A stretch of DNA of 52,896 nt from a virus, in IMG/VR virus record IMGVR_UViG_3300009163_000047, positions 1 through 52,896 of that record. One strand, written 5' to 3'. Under the pieces are notes generated by a model. The model saw nothing but the letters and a program-made list of their open reading frames with translations, ran no database searches and was not told the origin of the DNA. This document shows, piece by piece, positions 25,256 to 34,276 of this stretch (the stretch's first letter is position 1; each line of letters starts with the position of its first letter). The translations under genes and the position numbers were made by a program.

Positions 25256-25285
25256 TTAATAAGCCACCTTCAAGAGTGGTATTTG

Positions 25286-25314
25286 AAAGAGGGACTTCGG
25301 TCCCTCTTTTTTTT
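25286..25314 (+). terminator. Strong terminator after the major capsid gene
   Basis: AAAGAGGGAC and GTCCCTCTTT form a 10-bp stem capped by a TTCG tetraloop, followed by more T. It ends the head operon. Confidence 0.95.
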
Positions 25315-25317
25315 GCT

Positions 25318-25325
25318 TATAAATA
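25318..25325 (+). promoter_or_regulatory. Late promoter (TATAAATA) immediately before the gp3-position gene
   Basis: An exact TATAAATA lies 3 bases after the terminator and only 5 bases before the ATG at 25331. A start site about 6 to 7 bases downstream would coincide with the ATG, and no ribosome-binding site is visible, so the mRNA would be leaderless. Confidence 0.72.
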
Positions 25326-25330
25326 GACAT

Positions 25331-25861
25331 ATGACAGCACTTAACAGAACCCCCAATAATACAAACTTTTTTCAATCAAATAAGTTTCTATTGACATTTC
25401 TTAGAGCGCCAGCAATGCAATATTTCTGTCAATCAGTAAATTTGCCTGGAGTGTCTCTATCAGAAATTCCACAATCAACACCATTCGTTGATATCTTCAG
25501 ACCTGGAGAGAAAATCATATATGATGTACTCAATGTGACTTTCTTGGTAGATGAAGATTTGATTTCATGGTTTGAAATTCACGATTGGATTCGTGCATTG
25601 ACATTCCCTACAAAGTTTGATGAGTATAAAAATCTAGGACAACTTTCACCAAATGCAGTGAATACAACAAGTCCTCAATACTCTGATGCATCTTTGACTT
25701 TGCTTAACTCAAAGAACAATCCAACTTATCGAATTAAGTTTATTGATTGCTTCCCAACAACTCTATCATCCATAATGATGTCAACAACTGATGATGCCAA
25801 TGCAGTCATTACTGCCGATGCGTCATTCAGATTTACCGTATTTAATATTGACAAAGTTTAA
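25331..25861 (+). CDS. Tail tube-like protein in the gp3 (tail completion) position
   Basis: A 176-residue protein between genes 23 and uvsY, where cyanophage-type T4-like phages carry the gene annotated as tail completion protein gp3. Its sequence resembles the tube protein of this phage: FCQSVNLPGVSLSEIP against FCKTAGLPGSTVNAVP, and VDEDLISWFEIHDWIRAL against NDEDFVIRNAFERWMAAL. So it is a tube-fold paralogue, possibly the tube terminator (gp3) or initiator (gp54-like). I reject a longer reading from 25283 because it would run through the terminator. Confidence 0.7.
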   Translation: MTALNRTPNNTNFFQSNKFLLTFLRAPAMQYFCQSVNLPGVSLSEIPQSTPFVDIFRPGEKIIYDVLNVTFLVDEDLISWFEIHDWIRALTFPTKFDEYKNLGQLSPNAVNTTSPQYSDASLTLLNSKNNPTYRIKFIDCFPTTLSSIMMSTTDDANAVITADASFRFTVFNIDKV

Positions 25862-25875
25862 AATTGTGTTATACT
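25848..25875 (+). promoter_or_regulatory. Sigma-70-type promoter for uvsY/uvsW
   Basis: TTGACA (25848-25853) and TATACT (25870-25875) are 16 bases apart. The -35 box lies inside the end of the previous gene, 36 bases separate the -10 box from the uvsY ATG, and that leader includes GAGG. Confidence 0.78.
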
Positions 25876-25910
25876 AGTTGCAGATTAGTGTAACTATTAC
25901 TGAGGTAATT

Positions 25911-26345
25911 ATGAATAAATTGAATGAGTTGTTAGATATGTGGACCAAAGATTCTGACATGGACAGAACAGAACCAGGCAAAGAACTTTTAAACATACCA
26001 AAACTTCACAGCAAGTATCTGCGTATTCTATCAAACAGTAAACTTGAAGTCAAGAACTGTGAATTTAAATTAGCCAAAATAAAAAGACTGAAGTGGGAAT
26101 ACTACACAGGTAAATTAGATGATGACCAATTGAAAGAACATGGATGGGAACCATTTCCATTTGTTCTCAAATCGGACATATCTACATATCTTGATAGCGA
26201 TGAAGATATGAATCGTGTGATTGCTCAGAAAGCAGTCAACGAAGAAATGGTTGATTCATGCAACGCTATTTTAAAAGAACTTAACAATCGTACATGGCAA
26301 CTGCGAGACTTTATAGCATGGGAAAGATTTATACAGGGTGCATGA
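25911..26345 (+). CDS. uvsY: Recombination mediator UvsY
   Basis: A 144-residue protein (T4 UvsY is 137) that loads the UvsX recombinase onto gp32-coated single-stranded DNA. The start MNKLNELLDMWTKDSDMDRT, then ELLNIPKLHSKYLRI and LKWEYYTGKLDDDQLKEHGW, are family hallmarks. The ATG at 25911 behind GAGG is preferred over an earlier in-frame start at 25878. It has its own early-type promoter and overlaps uvsW by 8 bases, so mediator and helicase are co-expressed. UvsX itself is outside the window. Confidence 0.95.
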   Translation: MNKLNELLDMWTKDSDMDRTEPGKELLNIPKLHSKYLRILSNSKLEVKNCEFKLAKIKRLKWEYYTGKLDDDQLKEHGWEPFPFVLKSDISTYLDSDEDMNRVIAQKAVNEEMVDSCNAILKELNNRTWQLRDFIAWERFIQGA

Positions 26346-27804
26346 TTTAATAATTAGAAAAGTGAATGAAGTATTCTTACATATCGAATGTGAGAAATCA
26401 GTAGCACAAGAATTGTCAGACTACTTCACATTTTATGTTCCTGGTTATCAATTCACACCAGCATACAAATCAAGATATTGGGATGGTAAGATTAGGCTAT
26501 TTGACCTAAGAAGTTTTCACATCTATCATGGTCTGTTAGAATACATTCGTGTATTTGCTAAAGAAAGAGAGTATACTCTTTCAGTTGATAGATTCTCAGA
26601 AGTCACAGAAAACTTCTCAATGAAAGAAGCCCACGATTGGGCACTATCATTAAAACTTTCACATGAAGTGAGAGACTATCAACTCAAAGCGTTTGCTCAA
26701 GCAATTCGTAATAAAAGAATGTTGTTGATATCTCCAACAGCATCAGGTAAATCTCTGATACTATATTTGATAACATCGTTTCTTCAATTCAGTATGCAGA
26801 ATAGAAGAGGTCTGATGATTGTACCAACAACATCATTGGTTGAACAGATGTTCACAGACTTCAAATCATATGGTTATGATTCTGAAGAATACATACACAG
26901 ACAGTATTCAGGAAAAGATAAAGTCACAGACAAGTTTCTAACAGTGACTACATGGCAATCGATTTATAAAAATCCGCCTGAGTACTTTGAACAATTCGAT
27001 TTTGTTCTTGGTGATGAGGCGCATCAATTCAAAGCAAAATCATTGACAACGATTATGACCGGTCTTGTCAATTCAAAATATCGCATTGGTTGTACAGGAA
27101 CACTTGATGGAACTCAGACACATAAACTTGTGCTTGAAGGTCTGTTTGGTCCTGCTACACAAGTTACTACCACAAAGGAACTGATTGACAATAAACAGTT
27201 AGCAGATTTTTTCATCAAGTGTTTGATATTAAAATATCCTGAAGACATTTGCAAACAATCAAGAGACTGGGACTTCAATACTGAGATTGAATACATAGTA
27301 ATGAATCAAGCAAGAAATGAATTCATTAAGAATCTTGCTCTTTCGTTGAAAGGCAATAGTCTAATTCTGTTTCAGTTTGTTGAAAAGCACGGTAAACAAT
27401 TATATGCCAATATCAAAGAAGCCGCAGGAAAAAGGCAAGTATTTTTTGTCTTTGGTGGAACTGATGTTGAGATTCGTGAATCGGTTCGGGCAATCACTGA
27501 AAAAGAGAATGATGCAATTATTGTTGCTTCTTATGGCACTTTTTCTACTGGCGTCAACATTCGGAATCTCCATAATATTATCTTTGCTTCTCCTTCAAAG
27601 TCTCGCATTAGGAATCTTCAATCTATAGGTAGAGGTTTGCGAATAGGTGATAACAAAGAAAAGGCAGTATTGTTTGATATATCAGATGATTTTCGAATAG
27701 GTAAACATACCAATTACACATTGCAACATTTCATAGAGCGTGTTAAAATATATGATGATGAAAAGTTTAATTACAAATTCTACAACATTGACCTCAAAAC
27801 CTGA
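26338..27804 (+). CDS. uvsW: Recombination and repair helicase UvsW
   Basis: A 488-residue superfamily 2 helicase (T4 UvsW is about 500) that unwinds branched DNA and R-loops and helps switch replication from origin to recombination mode. Residues 1-95 are the small substrate-binding domain (GYQFTPAYKSRYWDGKIRLF). The helicase core has ISPTASGKS (Walker A, 131-139), GDEAH (225-229) and QSIGRGLR (motif VI) near the end. The start is a GTG inside the end of uvsY; no ATG gives the full N-terminal domain. Confidence 0.95.
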   Translation: MHDLIIRKVNEVFLHIECEKSVAQELSDYFTFYVPGYQFTPAYKSRYWDGKIRLFDLRSFHIYHGLLEYIRVFAKEREYTLSVDRFSEVTENFSMKEAHDWALSLKLSHEVRDYQLKAFAQAIRNKRMLLISPTASGKSLILYLITSFLQFSMQNRRGLMIVPTTSLVEQMFTDFKSYGYDSEEYIHRQYSGKDKVTDKFLTVTTWQSIYKNPPEYFEQFDFVLGDEAHQFKAKSLTTIMTGLVNSKYRIGCTGTLDGTQTHKLVLEGLFGPATQVTTTKELIDNKQLADFFIKCLILKYPEDICKQSRDWDFNTEIEYIVMNQARNEFIKNLALSLKGNSLILFQFVEKHGKQLYANIKEAAGKRQVFFVFGGTDVEIRESVRAITEKENDAIIVASYGTFSTGVNIRNLHNIIFASPSKSRIRNLQSIGRGLRIGDNKEKAVLFDISDDFRIGKHTNYTLQHFIERVKIYDDEKFNYKFYNIDLKT

Positions 27805-28204
27805 CAATCTAAATGTTAAGATAGTTCGTTTAGTTACGGGTGAAGATGTGCTTGCTGACTTTATTGAAGACTCTTCTGATGGAACAGTTTTGCTTTCAAA
27901 TCCAATGAGTCTTATCTTTAAGAGAATGCCAACAGGACAAAATGCTATGCATATGAGTCCTTGGTTACCAATTGAATTGATTGAAGAGAATATTGCTCAA
28001 ATACATTCTGCTGATATTCTTACTGTTGTCAACCCAAGAAATGAACTTGTTGACCATTATAATACTGTTGTTGATAGTGAGCAGAATCGTTTGATTCTGC
28101 AAGATGAACAAATCAAATATGCTTTGAATAGATTGAGAGAAGAAGAACTGGAAGAGATTGAAGAAGTAATGGAACAGGTTAAGAACAATAATCCAATACA
28201 TTAA
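27788..28204 (+). CDS. Probable Sm-like fold protein, unknown role
   Basis: A protein of about 138 residues. NVKIVRLVTGEDVLADF, then VLLSNPMSLIF, SPWLPIEL and a final NELVDHYN look like the phage Sm-like family, and the protein at 50484 has the same layout. Sm folds often bind RNA, but I see no direct proof of that here. The start is uncertain: I prefer the TTG at 27788, which overlaps uvsW by 17 bases, over an ATG at 27740 that would overlap it by 65. Residues 115-138 are very acidic (REEELEEIEEVME). Confidence 0.6.
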   Translation: MTSKPDNLNVKIVRLVTGEDVLADFIEDSSDGTVLLSNPMSLIFKRMPTGQNAMHMSPWLPIELIEENIAQIHSADILTVVNPRNELVDHYNTVVDSEQNRLILQDEQIKYALNRLREEELEEIEEVMEQVKNNNPIH

Positions 28205-28286
28205 CTTTCAAACGGAACACAGTTAGTATACTGCAACTACGACAACCTTGTCAAGTGAAATTTTATAATATTACCAGGAAGACATT
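28205..28286 (+). promoter_or_regulatory. Leader region of gene 55 with weak promoter signals
   Basis: This 82-base gap holds TATACT at 28227-28232 and TATAAT at 28264-28269, neither with a good -35 box at the right distance, and a short GACAA-CC-TTGTC inverted repeat at 28241-28252. AGGAAG precedes the gp55 ATG. A separate promoter for gene 55 is plausible but weakly supported. Confidence 0.35.
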
Positions 28287-28898
28287 ATGGCCGCAAACCC
28301 AAAACACTATGTAAACAATGCCGACTTTCTACAGGCAATCATAGAGTATCGTCTGAAGGTCAAAGAAGCCAAAGAGACCGATAAAGAAAAACCTAGACTG
28401 TCAAACTACATTGGTGCATGTTTCTTGAAGATTGCAGAACATCTATCAAGAAAACCTAACTTCATATCATACTCATTCAGAGAAGAGATGATTTCCGATG
28501 GTATAGAAAACTGCATTCAGTATGTTGATAACTTTGATCCTGACAAGTCTAAGAACCCATTTGCTTACTTCACCCAAATCATTTACTTTGCTTTCTTACG
28601 GCGAATTATGAAAGAGAAGAAACAACTCTATGTGAAGTACAAAGCAACTGAACAATTTGGAATCATGGAAGATGAGTATGATGAAGACACTGGTACAAGT
28701 AGACCATTCATACTCTATGATAACATTTCCGAATTCATTCAGAATTTTGAAGAAAGTAAGAAGAAGAAGAAAGACAAGTCAGCCAATAAAGGCATAGAAA
28801 AATTCATTGAGCCTGAAGATGTTTTATTGGAAGACATTGAAACTATTCCTCTAGAAGAAGTAGAGGCAATCTTGAAAGATTCAGAAAAAAGTTCTTGA
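28287..28898 (+). CDS. 55: Late-transcription sigma factor gp55
   Basis: A 203-residue sigma-70-family protein (T4 gp55 is 185) that directs RNA polymerase to TATAAATA promoters, several of which are present here. Features are LSNYIGACFLKIAEHLSRKP, SYSFREEMISDGIENCIQY and DKSKNPFAYFTQIIYFAFLR, the region 2-like core. The C-terminal part is charged (KKKKKDKS) with LLEDIETIPLEEVEAIL. In T4 it acts with gp33 and the gp45 clamp; the clamp gene is in this window, gp33 is not seen. Confidence 0.94.
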   Translation: MAANPKHYVNNADFLQAIIEYRLKVKEAKETDKEKPRLSNYIGACFLKIAEHLSRKPNFISYSFREEMISDGIENCIQYVDNFDPDKSKNPFAYFTQIIYFAFLRRIMKEKKQLYVKYKATEQFGIMEDEYDEDTGTSRPFILYDNISEFIQNFEESKKKKKDKSANKGIEKFIEPEDVLLEDIETIPLEEVEAILKDSEKSS

Positions 28899-28923
28899 CA
28901 CCTTTATCATTTTTTGTTATACT
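28895..28923 (+). promoter_or_regulatory. Sigma-70-type promoter for gp47/gp46 and the modification genes
   Basis: TTGACA (28895-28900) and TATACT (28918-28923) are 17 bases apart, with an A-tract just upstream. The -10 box ends 8 bases before the gp47 ATG, and no ribosome-binding site is visible, so a leaderless or near-leaderless mRNA is predicted. No other clear promoter or terminator is seen before 36282. Confidence 0.85.
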
Positions 28924-28931
28924 GACAGACT

Positions 28932-30011
28932 ATGAAAATTGCACTCATTAATGATACGCACTTCGGTGCTCGTGGAGACAGTCATGTGTTCAATGACTTC
29001 TTCTTCAAGTTTTGGGAAAACACATTCTTCCCATACCTAAAAGAACACAACATCAAAACATGCATTCATTTGGGTGATGTTGTTGACCGCCGTAAGTTTA
29101 TCAATCACAATATTGCATCTGACTTTCAGAATCGGTTCATGCGTAGATTTTGGGAAGAAGGCATTGACACACACATCTTGATTGGTAATCACGACACCTA
29201 CTTCAAGAACACAAACAAAGTAAATGCAATTCAAAATCTATGCACTTCATATGATGGTGTGAATGAGCCTTTCATCTATGATGACCCTAAAGTAGTTTCA
29301 TTCGATGGTGTTGATATTCTATTGATGCCATGGATTTGTGAAGAGAACTATGATAGAAGTATGTCTCTTTTGAAAGACGCTAAAGTACAATTAGTATTTG
29401 GTCATTTTGAAATCTCTGGCTTTGAAATGGACCGTGGCAATGTGTGCCATGAAGGTCTGAACAGAGATGTGTTTGATAGATTCGATATGGTATTGTCTGG
29501 ACACTTTCATCACAAGTCTTCAGATGGTGTTGTACACTATCTCGGAAATCAATATGAAATCACTTGGGCTGACTACAATGACACAAGAGGTTTTCATATC
29601 TTTGATACAGAGACTCGTCAAATAGAATTCATTCAGAACCCATATAAGATGTTCTTCAAAATTGTCTATGATGACAGTGAACATGATTTTGAATATTGGA
29701 AGAAGTATGATTACTCACAATATCAAGGCACACATGTTAAAGTTATTGTAGTCAATAAACAGAATCCGTATCTGTTTGATACTGTGATTGACAATCTTTA
29801 CAAAGCAGGTTTAGCTGATATCTCTGTTGTTGAAGATTTCACTGAGATAATTATTGAAGATGATAAAGACATTGTAGACCAAGCGGAAGACACAATGACA
29901 ATTCTTTCCAAATATATTGATAATCTAGAACTCAATGTTGACAATGAGAAATTGAAAACATTCATGCGTGAACTTTATGTTGAAGCCTTGAATACAGAAA
30001 ATGTAGAATGA
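28932..30011 (+). CDS. 47: Recombination nuclease subunit gp47 (Mre11/SbcD-like)
   Basis: A 359-residue metallophosphoesterase nuclease (T4 gp47 is 339). The phosphoesterase motifs are NDTHFGARG near the start, HLGDVVDRRKF, IGNHDTYFK, VFGHFEISGF and SGHFHHKS. With gp46 it forms the complex that resects DNA ends for recombination-dependent replication and degrades host DNA. It is probably transcribed from the promoter just upstream and is coupled to gp46 by an ATGA overlap. Confidence 0.96.
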   Translation: MKIALINDTHFGARGDSHVFNDFFFKFWENTFFPYLKEHNIKTCIHLGDVVDRRKFINHNIASDFQNRFMRRFWEEGIDTHILIGNHDTYFKNTNKVNAIQNLCTSYDGVNEPFIYDDPKVVSFDGVDILLMPWICEENYDRSMSLLKDAKVQLVFGHFEISGFEMDRGNVCHEGLNRDVFDRFDMVLSGHFHHKSSDGVVHYLGNQYEITWADYNDTRGFHIFDTETRQIEFIQNPYKMFFKIVYDDSEHDFEYWKKYDYSQYQGTHVKVIVVNKQNPYLFDTVIDNLYKAGLADISVVEDFTEIIIEDDKDIVDQAEDTMTILSKYIDNLELNVDNEKLKTFMRELYVEALNTENVE

Positions 30012-31720
30012 TAATTTTTCGTAAACTCAAATATAAAAACTTCATCTCAACTGGCAATCATTTTACAGAGATTCGTTTTGATGAATTTGAAAACACACTA
30101 GTTGTTGGTGCAAATGGTTCTGGTAAAAGCACAATGCTTGATGGCGTGTGCTTTGCTCTGTTTGGTAAACCGTTTCGTAAAATCAACAAACCGCAACTAT
30201 TGAATTCAATCAACGCTAAAGAATGTGTCGTTGAAGTTGAGTTTGATACAGGCAACAAGTCGTTTAAAATTATTCGTGGTATCAAACCGAATGTGTTTGA
30301 AATCTATCAGAATGGTGAACTGCTGAATCAAGATGCGGCCGCAAGAGACTATCAAGACTTTCTTGAGAAATTTATTCTCAAATTAAATTACAAGTCTTTC
30401 ACGCAAATTGTTCTTCTTGGTTCAGCATCATTCACTCCTTTTATGCAGTTGAGTGCAAATGACCGTAGAGCAATCATTGAAGACTTACTTGACATTCAGA
30501 TTTTCTCTGCTATGAATGGTATTGTTAGGTCAAAGTTATCTGAGAACAAACAAGGTCTTTCAGACAGTAAATTGTTAATCGAATCATCTAATGAAAAGAT
30601 TGCTATGCAAGAGAAATTCATTGCAAGCATGAAACAGAATAATGAAGACAAGGTAACTGAATATGCTAAAGAGATACAAAGTCATCAGAGTACTATACAA
30701 ACCCTATATGGAGAAGTTGCTAACCTCTCCGTACAAGTCGAAACGCATCAAGCAGTTTTGGCAGATAAGATTGTGGTGGAAGATAAACTCAAGAAAATTA
30801 CAAAACTTGAATCGCAAATTGAAAGCACAGTATCCAAATATAGAAAGGATATCAGTTTCTTTCAACATAATGACGATTGCCCAACCTGTAGGCAAACCAT
30901 TGCCATCGGGTTTAAAGAGACGGAGATTGCCAACCTTTCGACCAAGAGTGCAGAGTGTGAACATGGTCTCGAAGAACTAGATTCAAAACTTCAAGGCTTG
31001 CAAAAAGCATTGGTTGAGATAAACAATGTTGTAACCATTGTTCAGCAGTTACAGATAAAAATTGCTACAAACAATAATGCTATTACTGAAACGAACAAGC
31101 AGATTGATAGATTGAATGCTAAAATTGCAGAATTGAAGTCGCCCAAAGATACCACAGATGCTGAAGAATTAGCATTGTCATCTTTGAAACAAACATTGAA
31201 TGACTTGAAGAATCGATTGAAAGTGTTACTTGATGAAAAGACATACTATGATGCCGCATCTATTCTTTTGAAAGACACTGGTATCAAAACAAAAATCATC
31301 AAACAATATCTACCAGTCATCAACAAGTTGGTGAACAAGTATTTGGCTTCGATGGACTTCTTTGTTAACTTCACACTTGATGAGAACTTCAAAGAAACAA
31401 TCAAGTCAAGGCATCGTGATGATTTCACTTATGAATCTTTTTCAGAAGGTGAGAAACAACGAATCGATATGGCACTAATGTTAACATGGCGGGCTGTTGC
31501 TAAGTTGAAGAACTCAGCAAACACCAATCTACTGATACTTGATGAGATATTTGATTCATCATTAGATACAAATGGCACAGATGATTTGATGAAAATTCTG
31601 CATCTTCTTGAAGGTGTGAATCTGTTTGTCATCTCACATAAGGGTGACATACTGCAAGATAAATTTAGAAATATTATTAAGTTTGAGAAAGTCAAAAACT
31701 TTTCAAGGATATCAAAATGA
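30008..31720 (+). CDS. 46: Recombination ATPase subunit gp46 (Rad50/SbcC-like)
   Basis: A 570-residue SMC-type ATPase (T4 gp46 is 560). It has VGANGSGKSTMLDG (Walker A, near residue 35), a long coiled coil with a zinc hook CPTCRQTI near residue 295, a signature SFSEGEKQRIDMALML and Walker B NLLILDEIFDSSLD. It partners gp47 in DNA end resection. Overlapping start and stop codons with the genes on both sides place it in one operon with gp47 and peptide deformylase. Confidence 0.97.
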   Translation: MIIFRKLKYKNFISTGNHFTEIRFDEFENTLVVGANGSGKSTMLDGVCFALFGKPFRKINKPQLLNSINAKECVVEVEFDTGNKSFKIIRGIKPNVFEIYQNGELLNQDAAARDYQDFLEKFILKLNYKSFTQIVLLGSASFTPFMQLSANDRRAIIEDLLDIQIFSAMNGIVRSKLSENKQGLSDSKLLIESSNEKIAMQEKFIASMKQNNEDKVTEYAKEIQSHQSTIQTLYGEVANLSVQVETHQAVLADKIVVEDKLKKITKLESQIESTVSKYRKDISFFQHNDDCPTCRQTIAIGFKETEIANLSTKSAECEHGLEELDSKLQGLQKALVEINNVVTIVQQLQIKIATNNNAITETNKQIDRLNAKIAELKSPKDTTDAEELALSSLKQTLNDLKNRLKVLLDEKTYYDAASILLKDTGIKTKIIKQYLPVINKLVNKYLASMDFFVNFTLDENFKETIKSRHRDDFTYESFSEGEKQRIDMALMLTWRAVAKLKNSANTNLLILDEIFDSSLDTNGTDDLMKILHLLEGVNLFVISHKGDILQDKFRNIIKFEKVKNFSRISK

Positions 31721-32304
31721 GCGATGTACTAGTAATTAACACAAAAGCACCAACACCAGTAATTGAAAGTTTCGAACCATACAATGTGTATGATGAACAT
31801 CTTCCATTACTGAAAATGAGAATGCCTGATTTTAACTTTGTCAATCCACCGATTGATCCAAAGTCTTTGTCGATAAGATTGCTTAGAACATTGAAACATT
31901 ACAATGGTCTTGGTCTTTCTGCAAATCAATGTGCATTACCATTTCGTGTTTTTGTGATGATGCCAGATATCGTTTGTTTCAATCCTCGCATTGTTGAGAC
32001 TGGTCCAGATGCTATTAAGCCTGAAGGTTGTCTTTCTTTTCCAGGAATGACATTGAAAGTTCCTCGGCCTACATATATCATAGCAGAATATGAAGATGCG
32101 AATGGAACTACATTTCAAAAAAGATTTGAAGGCATGACTGCACAGTGTTACATGCATGAGTTAGACCACATGAATGGTGTTCGTTTTATTGAGAAAATCA
32201 GTCAACTCAAACTTCAGATGGCTAGAAAAAAGCAAAAGAAAATGATTGTAGATATTAAAAGAAGATTAGCAACTCAACCCAAAGTTCAGGAAGAAGTGGA
32301 ATGA
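31717..32304 (+). CDS. def: Peptide deformylase
   Basis: A 195-residue enzyme that removes the N-formyl group from new proteins. The three signature motifs are present: GLGLSANQ (Gln71), EGCLSFPG (metal-binding Cys105) and HELDH (His147, Glu148, His151). Bacterial enzymes are usually about 170 residues; here a basic helical tail (ARKKQKKMIVDIKRR) is added. Aquatic T4-like phages often carry this gene. It overlaps both neighbours by 4 bases. Confidence 0.95.
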   Translation: MSDVLVINTKAPTPVIESFEPYNVYDEHLPLLKMRMPDFNFVNPPIDPKSLSIRLLRTLKHYNGLGLSANQCALPFRVFVMMPDIVCFNPRIVETGPDAIKPEGCLSFPGMTLKVPRPTYIIAEYEDANGTTFQKRFEGMTAQCYMHELDHMNGVRFIEKISQLKLQMARKKQKKMIVDIKRRLATQPKVQEEVE

Positions 32305-33392
32305 AAGAATGGCAAAAAGGTTTTGACTTAGATTATCTTAAAGGCTTAGCAAGCAAGTTTGAGAAGTATAACTCACACACTCTAGGTCCTTTTACTCAAG
32401 TAAAGAAGAACAATATTGCAAGTATGCTAGATGATGGCACACTTCATATTCTTTCAGAAGATACACTGATTGAGATATCAGTCTCAAAAACATCTTCACC
32501 AATTACAATGCATGGTAAGACTGTCATTGCAAACAAGAAAAAAGGTGACATTACCTTCGGTAGCATGACTGGTGATGTTGCTGAGTTAGAGAAAAGAATC
32601 AACAACTACACTGAAGATTGTTGGATGTATGTTTGGGCAGAAGATACTGAGATGAATACACTTGCCCATACATGTAATTTCTGCCAAGTAGGTCCGAAGA
32701 TTACCACATTTGGTGAGATGTATATGATATACTACAGAGGAATGGCGAGACCTTTTCCTACAATCGATAAGGCAGAGTATGCATCAATCAAGAAGATTGG
32801 TGATGTGAATCCTGAATTGATTCAAGGAATTTATGAAAAGTTGCAAAAGTTGCCTGCGTTTACAAATCATTACAGTAACTACAATAAAGGTAAATCGTGG
32901 GGTGCATTGTCACTTCGTGGTTATAGACCAGAACCTGAATTTATTACTAAGCCAATTGAGATGAATGATAAATGGAAAGAAGAGAACAAAGATGTTCACT
33001 TCGAATTGCAAGATACTGTATTGTATGATGAGTTTCCTGAAGTTAGAGAGTTGTTAAAAGAGTTTGGTAGTAAAGTTCATCGTGTGAGATTCATGCGTTT
33101 GAAACCTGGCGGTGGAGAGTTGGAGAGACACACTGACCAAGTAGACCCTGACTCTGGTGGTTCACTTGGTAAAGTAGCAAGACTTCATTTTCCAATCAAG
33201 ACAAATGATGATGTTATTTTTACTGTGTGGGGAACAAAAGGTAATGAACAGAAGATTCATATGTCAAAAAATGAGTGCTGGTTTCTTGATACAAGAAAAC
33301 CACACATGGCAGTAAATGGTGGAGATGAAGAAAGAATTCATCTTGTTGTTGATATAGAGACAGAGAAGAATTTGCATGAGAGGATTATATGA
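32301..33392 (+). CDS. 2-oxoglutarate/Fe(II) oxygenase, Asp/Asn hydroxylase-like, with extra N-terminal domain
   Basis: A 363-residue protein. The C-terminal 130 residues carry the double-stranded beta-helix pattern RFMRLKPGGGELERHTD (His277, Asp279), LHFPIKTNDDVIF, KPHMAVNGG (His335) and EERIHLVVD (Arg345). These give the HxD...H iron site and the 2-oxoglutarate arginine, as in the aspartyl/asparaginyl beta-hydroxylase family. Residues 1-200 are a separate region with ITFGSMTGDVAELE and TFGEMYMIYYRG that I do not recognise. It overlaps the PLP-fold gene, which suggests a joint pathway. The substrate could be a protein, a nucleotide or a DNA base. Confidence 0.8.
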   Translation: MKEWQKGFDLDYLKGLASKFEKYNSHTLGPFTQVKKNNIASMLDDGTLHILSEDTLIEISVSKTSSPITMHGKTVIANKKKGDITFGSMTGDVAELEKRINNYTEDCWMYVWAEDTEMNTLAHTCNFCQVGPKITTFGEMYMIYYRGMARPFPTIDKAEYASIKKIGDVNPELIQGIYEKLQKLPAFTNHYSNYNKGKSWGALSLRGYRPEPEFITKPIEMNDKWKEENKDVHFELQDTVLYDEFPEVRELLKEFGSKVHRVRFMRLKPGGGELERHTDQVDPDSGGSLGKVARLHFPIKTNDDVIFTVWGTKGNEQKIHMSKNECWFLDTRKPHMAVNGGDEERIHLVVDIETEKNLHERII

Positions 33393-34276
33393 TATTAAGT
33401 GAAATAACTCCAGTACAATTTTATGATGGTTTGTATTGGAAGAGAGATGATTATTTTAAACCGTTTGGCGAATATCATGTCAATGGTGGAAAAGTAAGAC
33501 AAGCAATTAAAATCTTTGAACACAAATTAGATGAGATTAAAAACAAGTATTCGAATGGTGTTGTGACAGCGGCCTCTGTTCATTCACCACAGTCTGCAAA
33601 CATTGCGAAAGTAGCAAATCATCTTGGTATCAGATGCATATCTGCTGTTGGTGGAACAAAACCTGAAAATTTAGATAAACTTGCTATGATGCGTTTGACA
33701 AAGTACTATGGTTCAGAAATAAGAATTGTAGCAGGTCATGGTATGACAGCCGTGATTCATTCACGAATGAATGATATTGCTAAAGACTTAAATTATATGC
33801 CTATTGAAATGGGTGAGTTGATGGAAGACAATCCAAAAATTATTTTTGAAACGACTGCTGAACAAGTGCAAAATATTCCTGATGAATTAGATAACTTAAT
33901 TGTTCCTTCTGGTGTTGCAATTCAATTGGCAGGCATCTTGATTGGTCTTAAAAGATACAATAAAAAAGTAAAACGCATAGTTAGCGTTTGTGTTGGTCCA
34001 ACAAGAGAAAAGAAAATCGAAGGTTATTTCAACAAAGTTTATAACATGAATATAAATGAATTCACGCCTTTCGAAATGTATGCACATTCTGCGGCATACT
34101 CTAAAGGTTTTGATGTTCAAGTTAATGGTGAATACATTGATGACATTTATGAAGGTAAAGCACATGACTGGATGAAAAAAAATATCGATTACAAAAATGA
34201 AAAGACTTTGTTTTGGGTTGTCGGTAAGAGACCAAGAATTGAAGATGTTGATATGATTATTGGAAATAAATTATGA
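33389..34276 (+). CDS. PLP-dependent fold type II enzyme, ACC deaminase/desulfhydrase-like
   Basis: A 295-residue protein resembling the 1-aminocyclopropane-1-carboxylate deaminase and D-cysteine desulfhydrase family. WKRDDYFKPFGEYHVNGGKV aligns with the usual RDD...GGNK, so Lys35 is the likely Schiff-base lysine. HSPQSANIAKVANHLGI matches the QSNH-type helix, and VPSGVAIQLAGILIGLK replaces the usual glycine-rich phosphate loop (normally GSGGT-like). That loop is degenerate, so the activity may differ from the named enzymes. It overlaps the oxygenase and acetyltransferase genes by 4 bases each. Confidence 0.75.
   Translation: MILSEITPVQFYDGLYWKRDDYFKPFGEYHVNGGKVRQAIKIFEHKLDEIKNKYSNGVVTAASVHSPQSANIAKVANHLGIRCISAVGGTKPENLDKLAMMRLTKYYGSEIRIVAGHGMTAVIHSRMNDIAKDLNYMPIEMGELMEDNPKIIFETTAEQVQNIPDELDNLIVPSGVAIQLAGILIGLKRYNKKVKRIVSVCVGPTREKKIEGYFNKVYNMNINEFTPFEMYAHSAAYSKGFDVQVNGEYIDDIYEGKAHDWMKKNIDYKNEKTLFWVVGKRPRIEDVDMIIGNKL

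Noticed and set aside
25283-25330. A longer start for the tube-like protein at 25331
   Set aside because: The extra residues would be encoded by a strong terminator and a late promoter.
28254-28269. TTGTCA with TATAAT before gene 55 as a standard promoter
   Set aside because: The spacer is only 10 bases, too short for a sigma-70 promoter.
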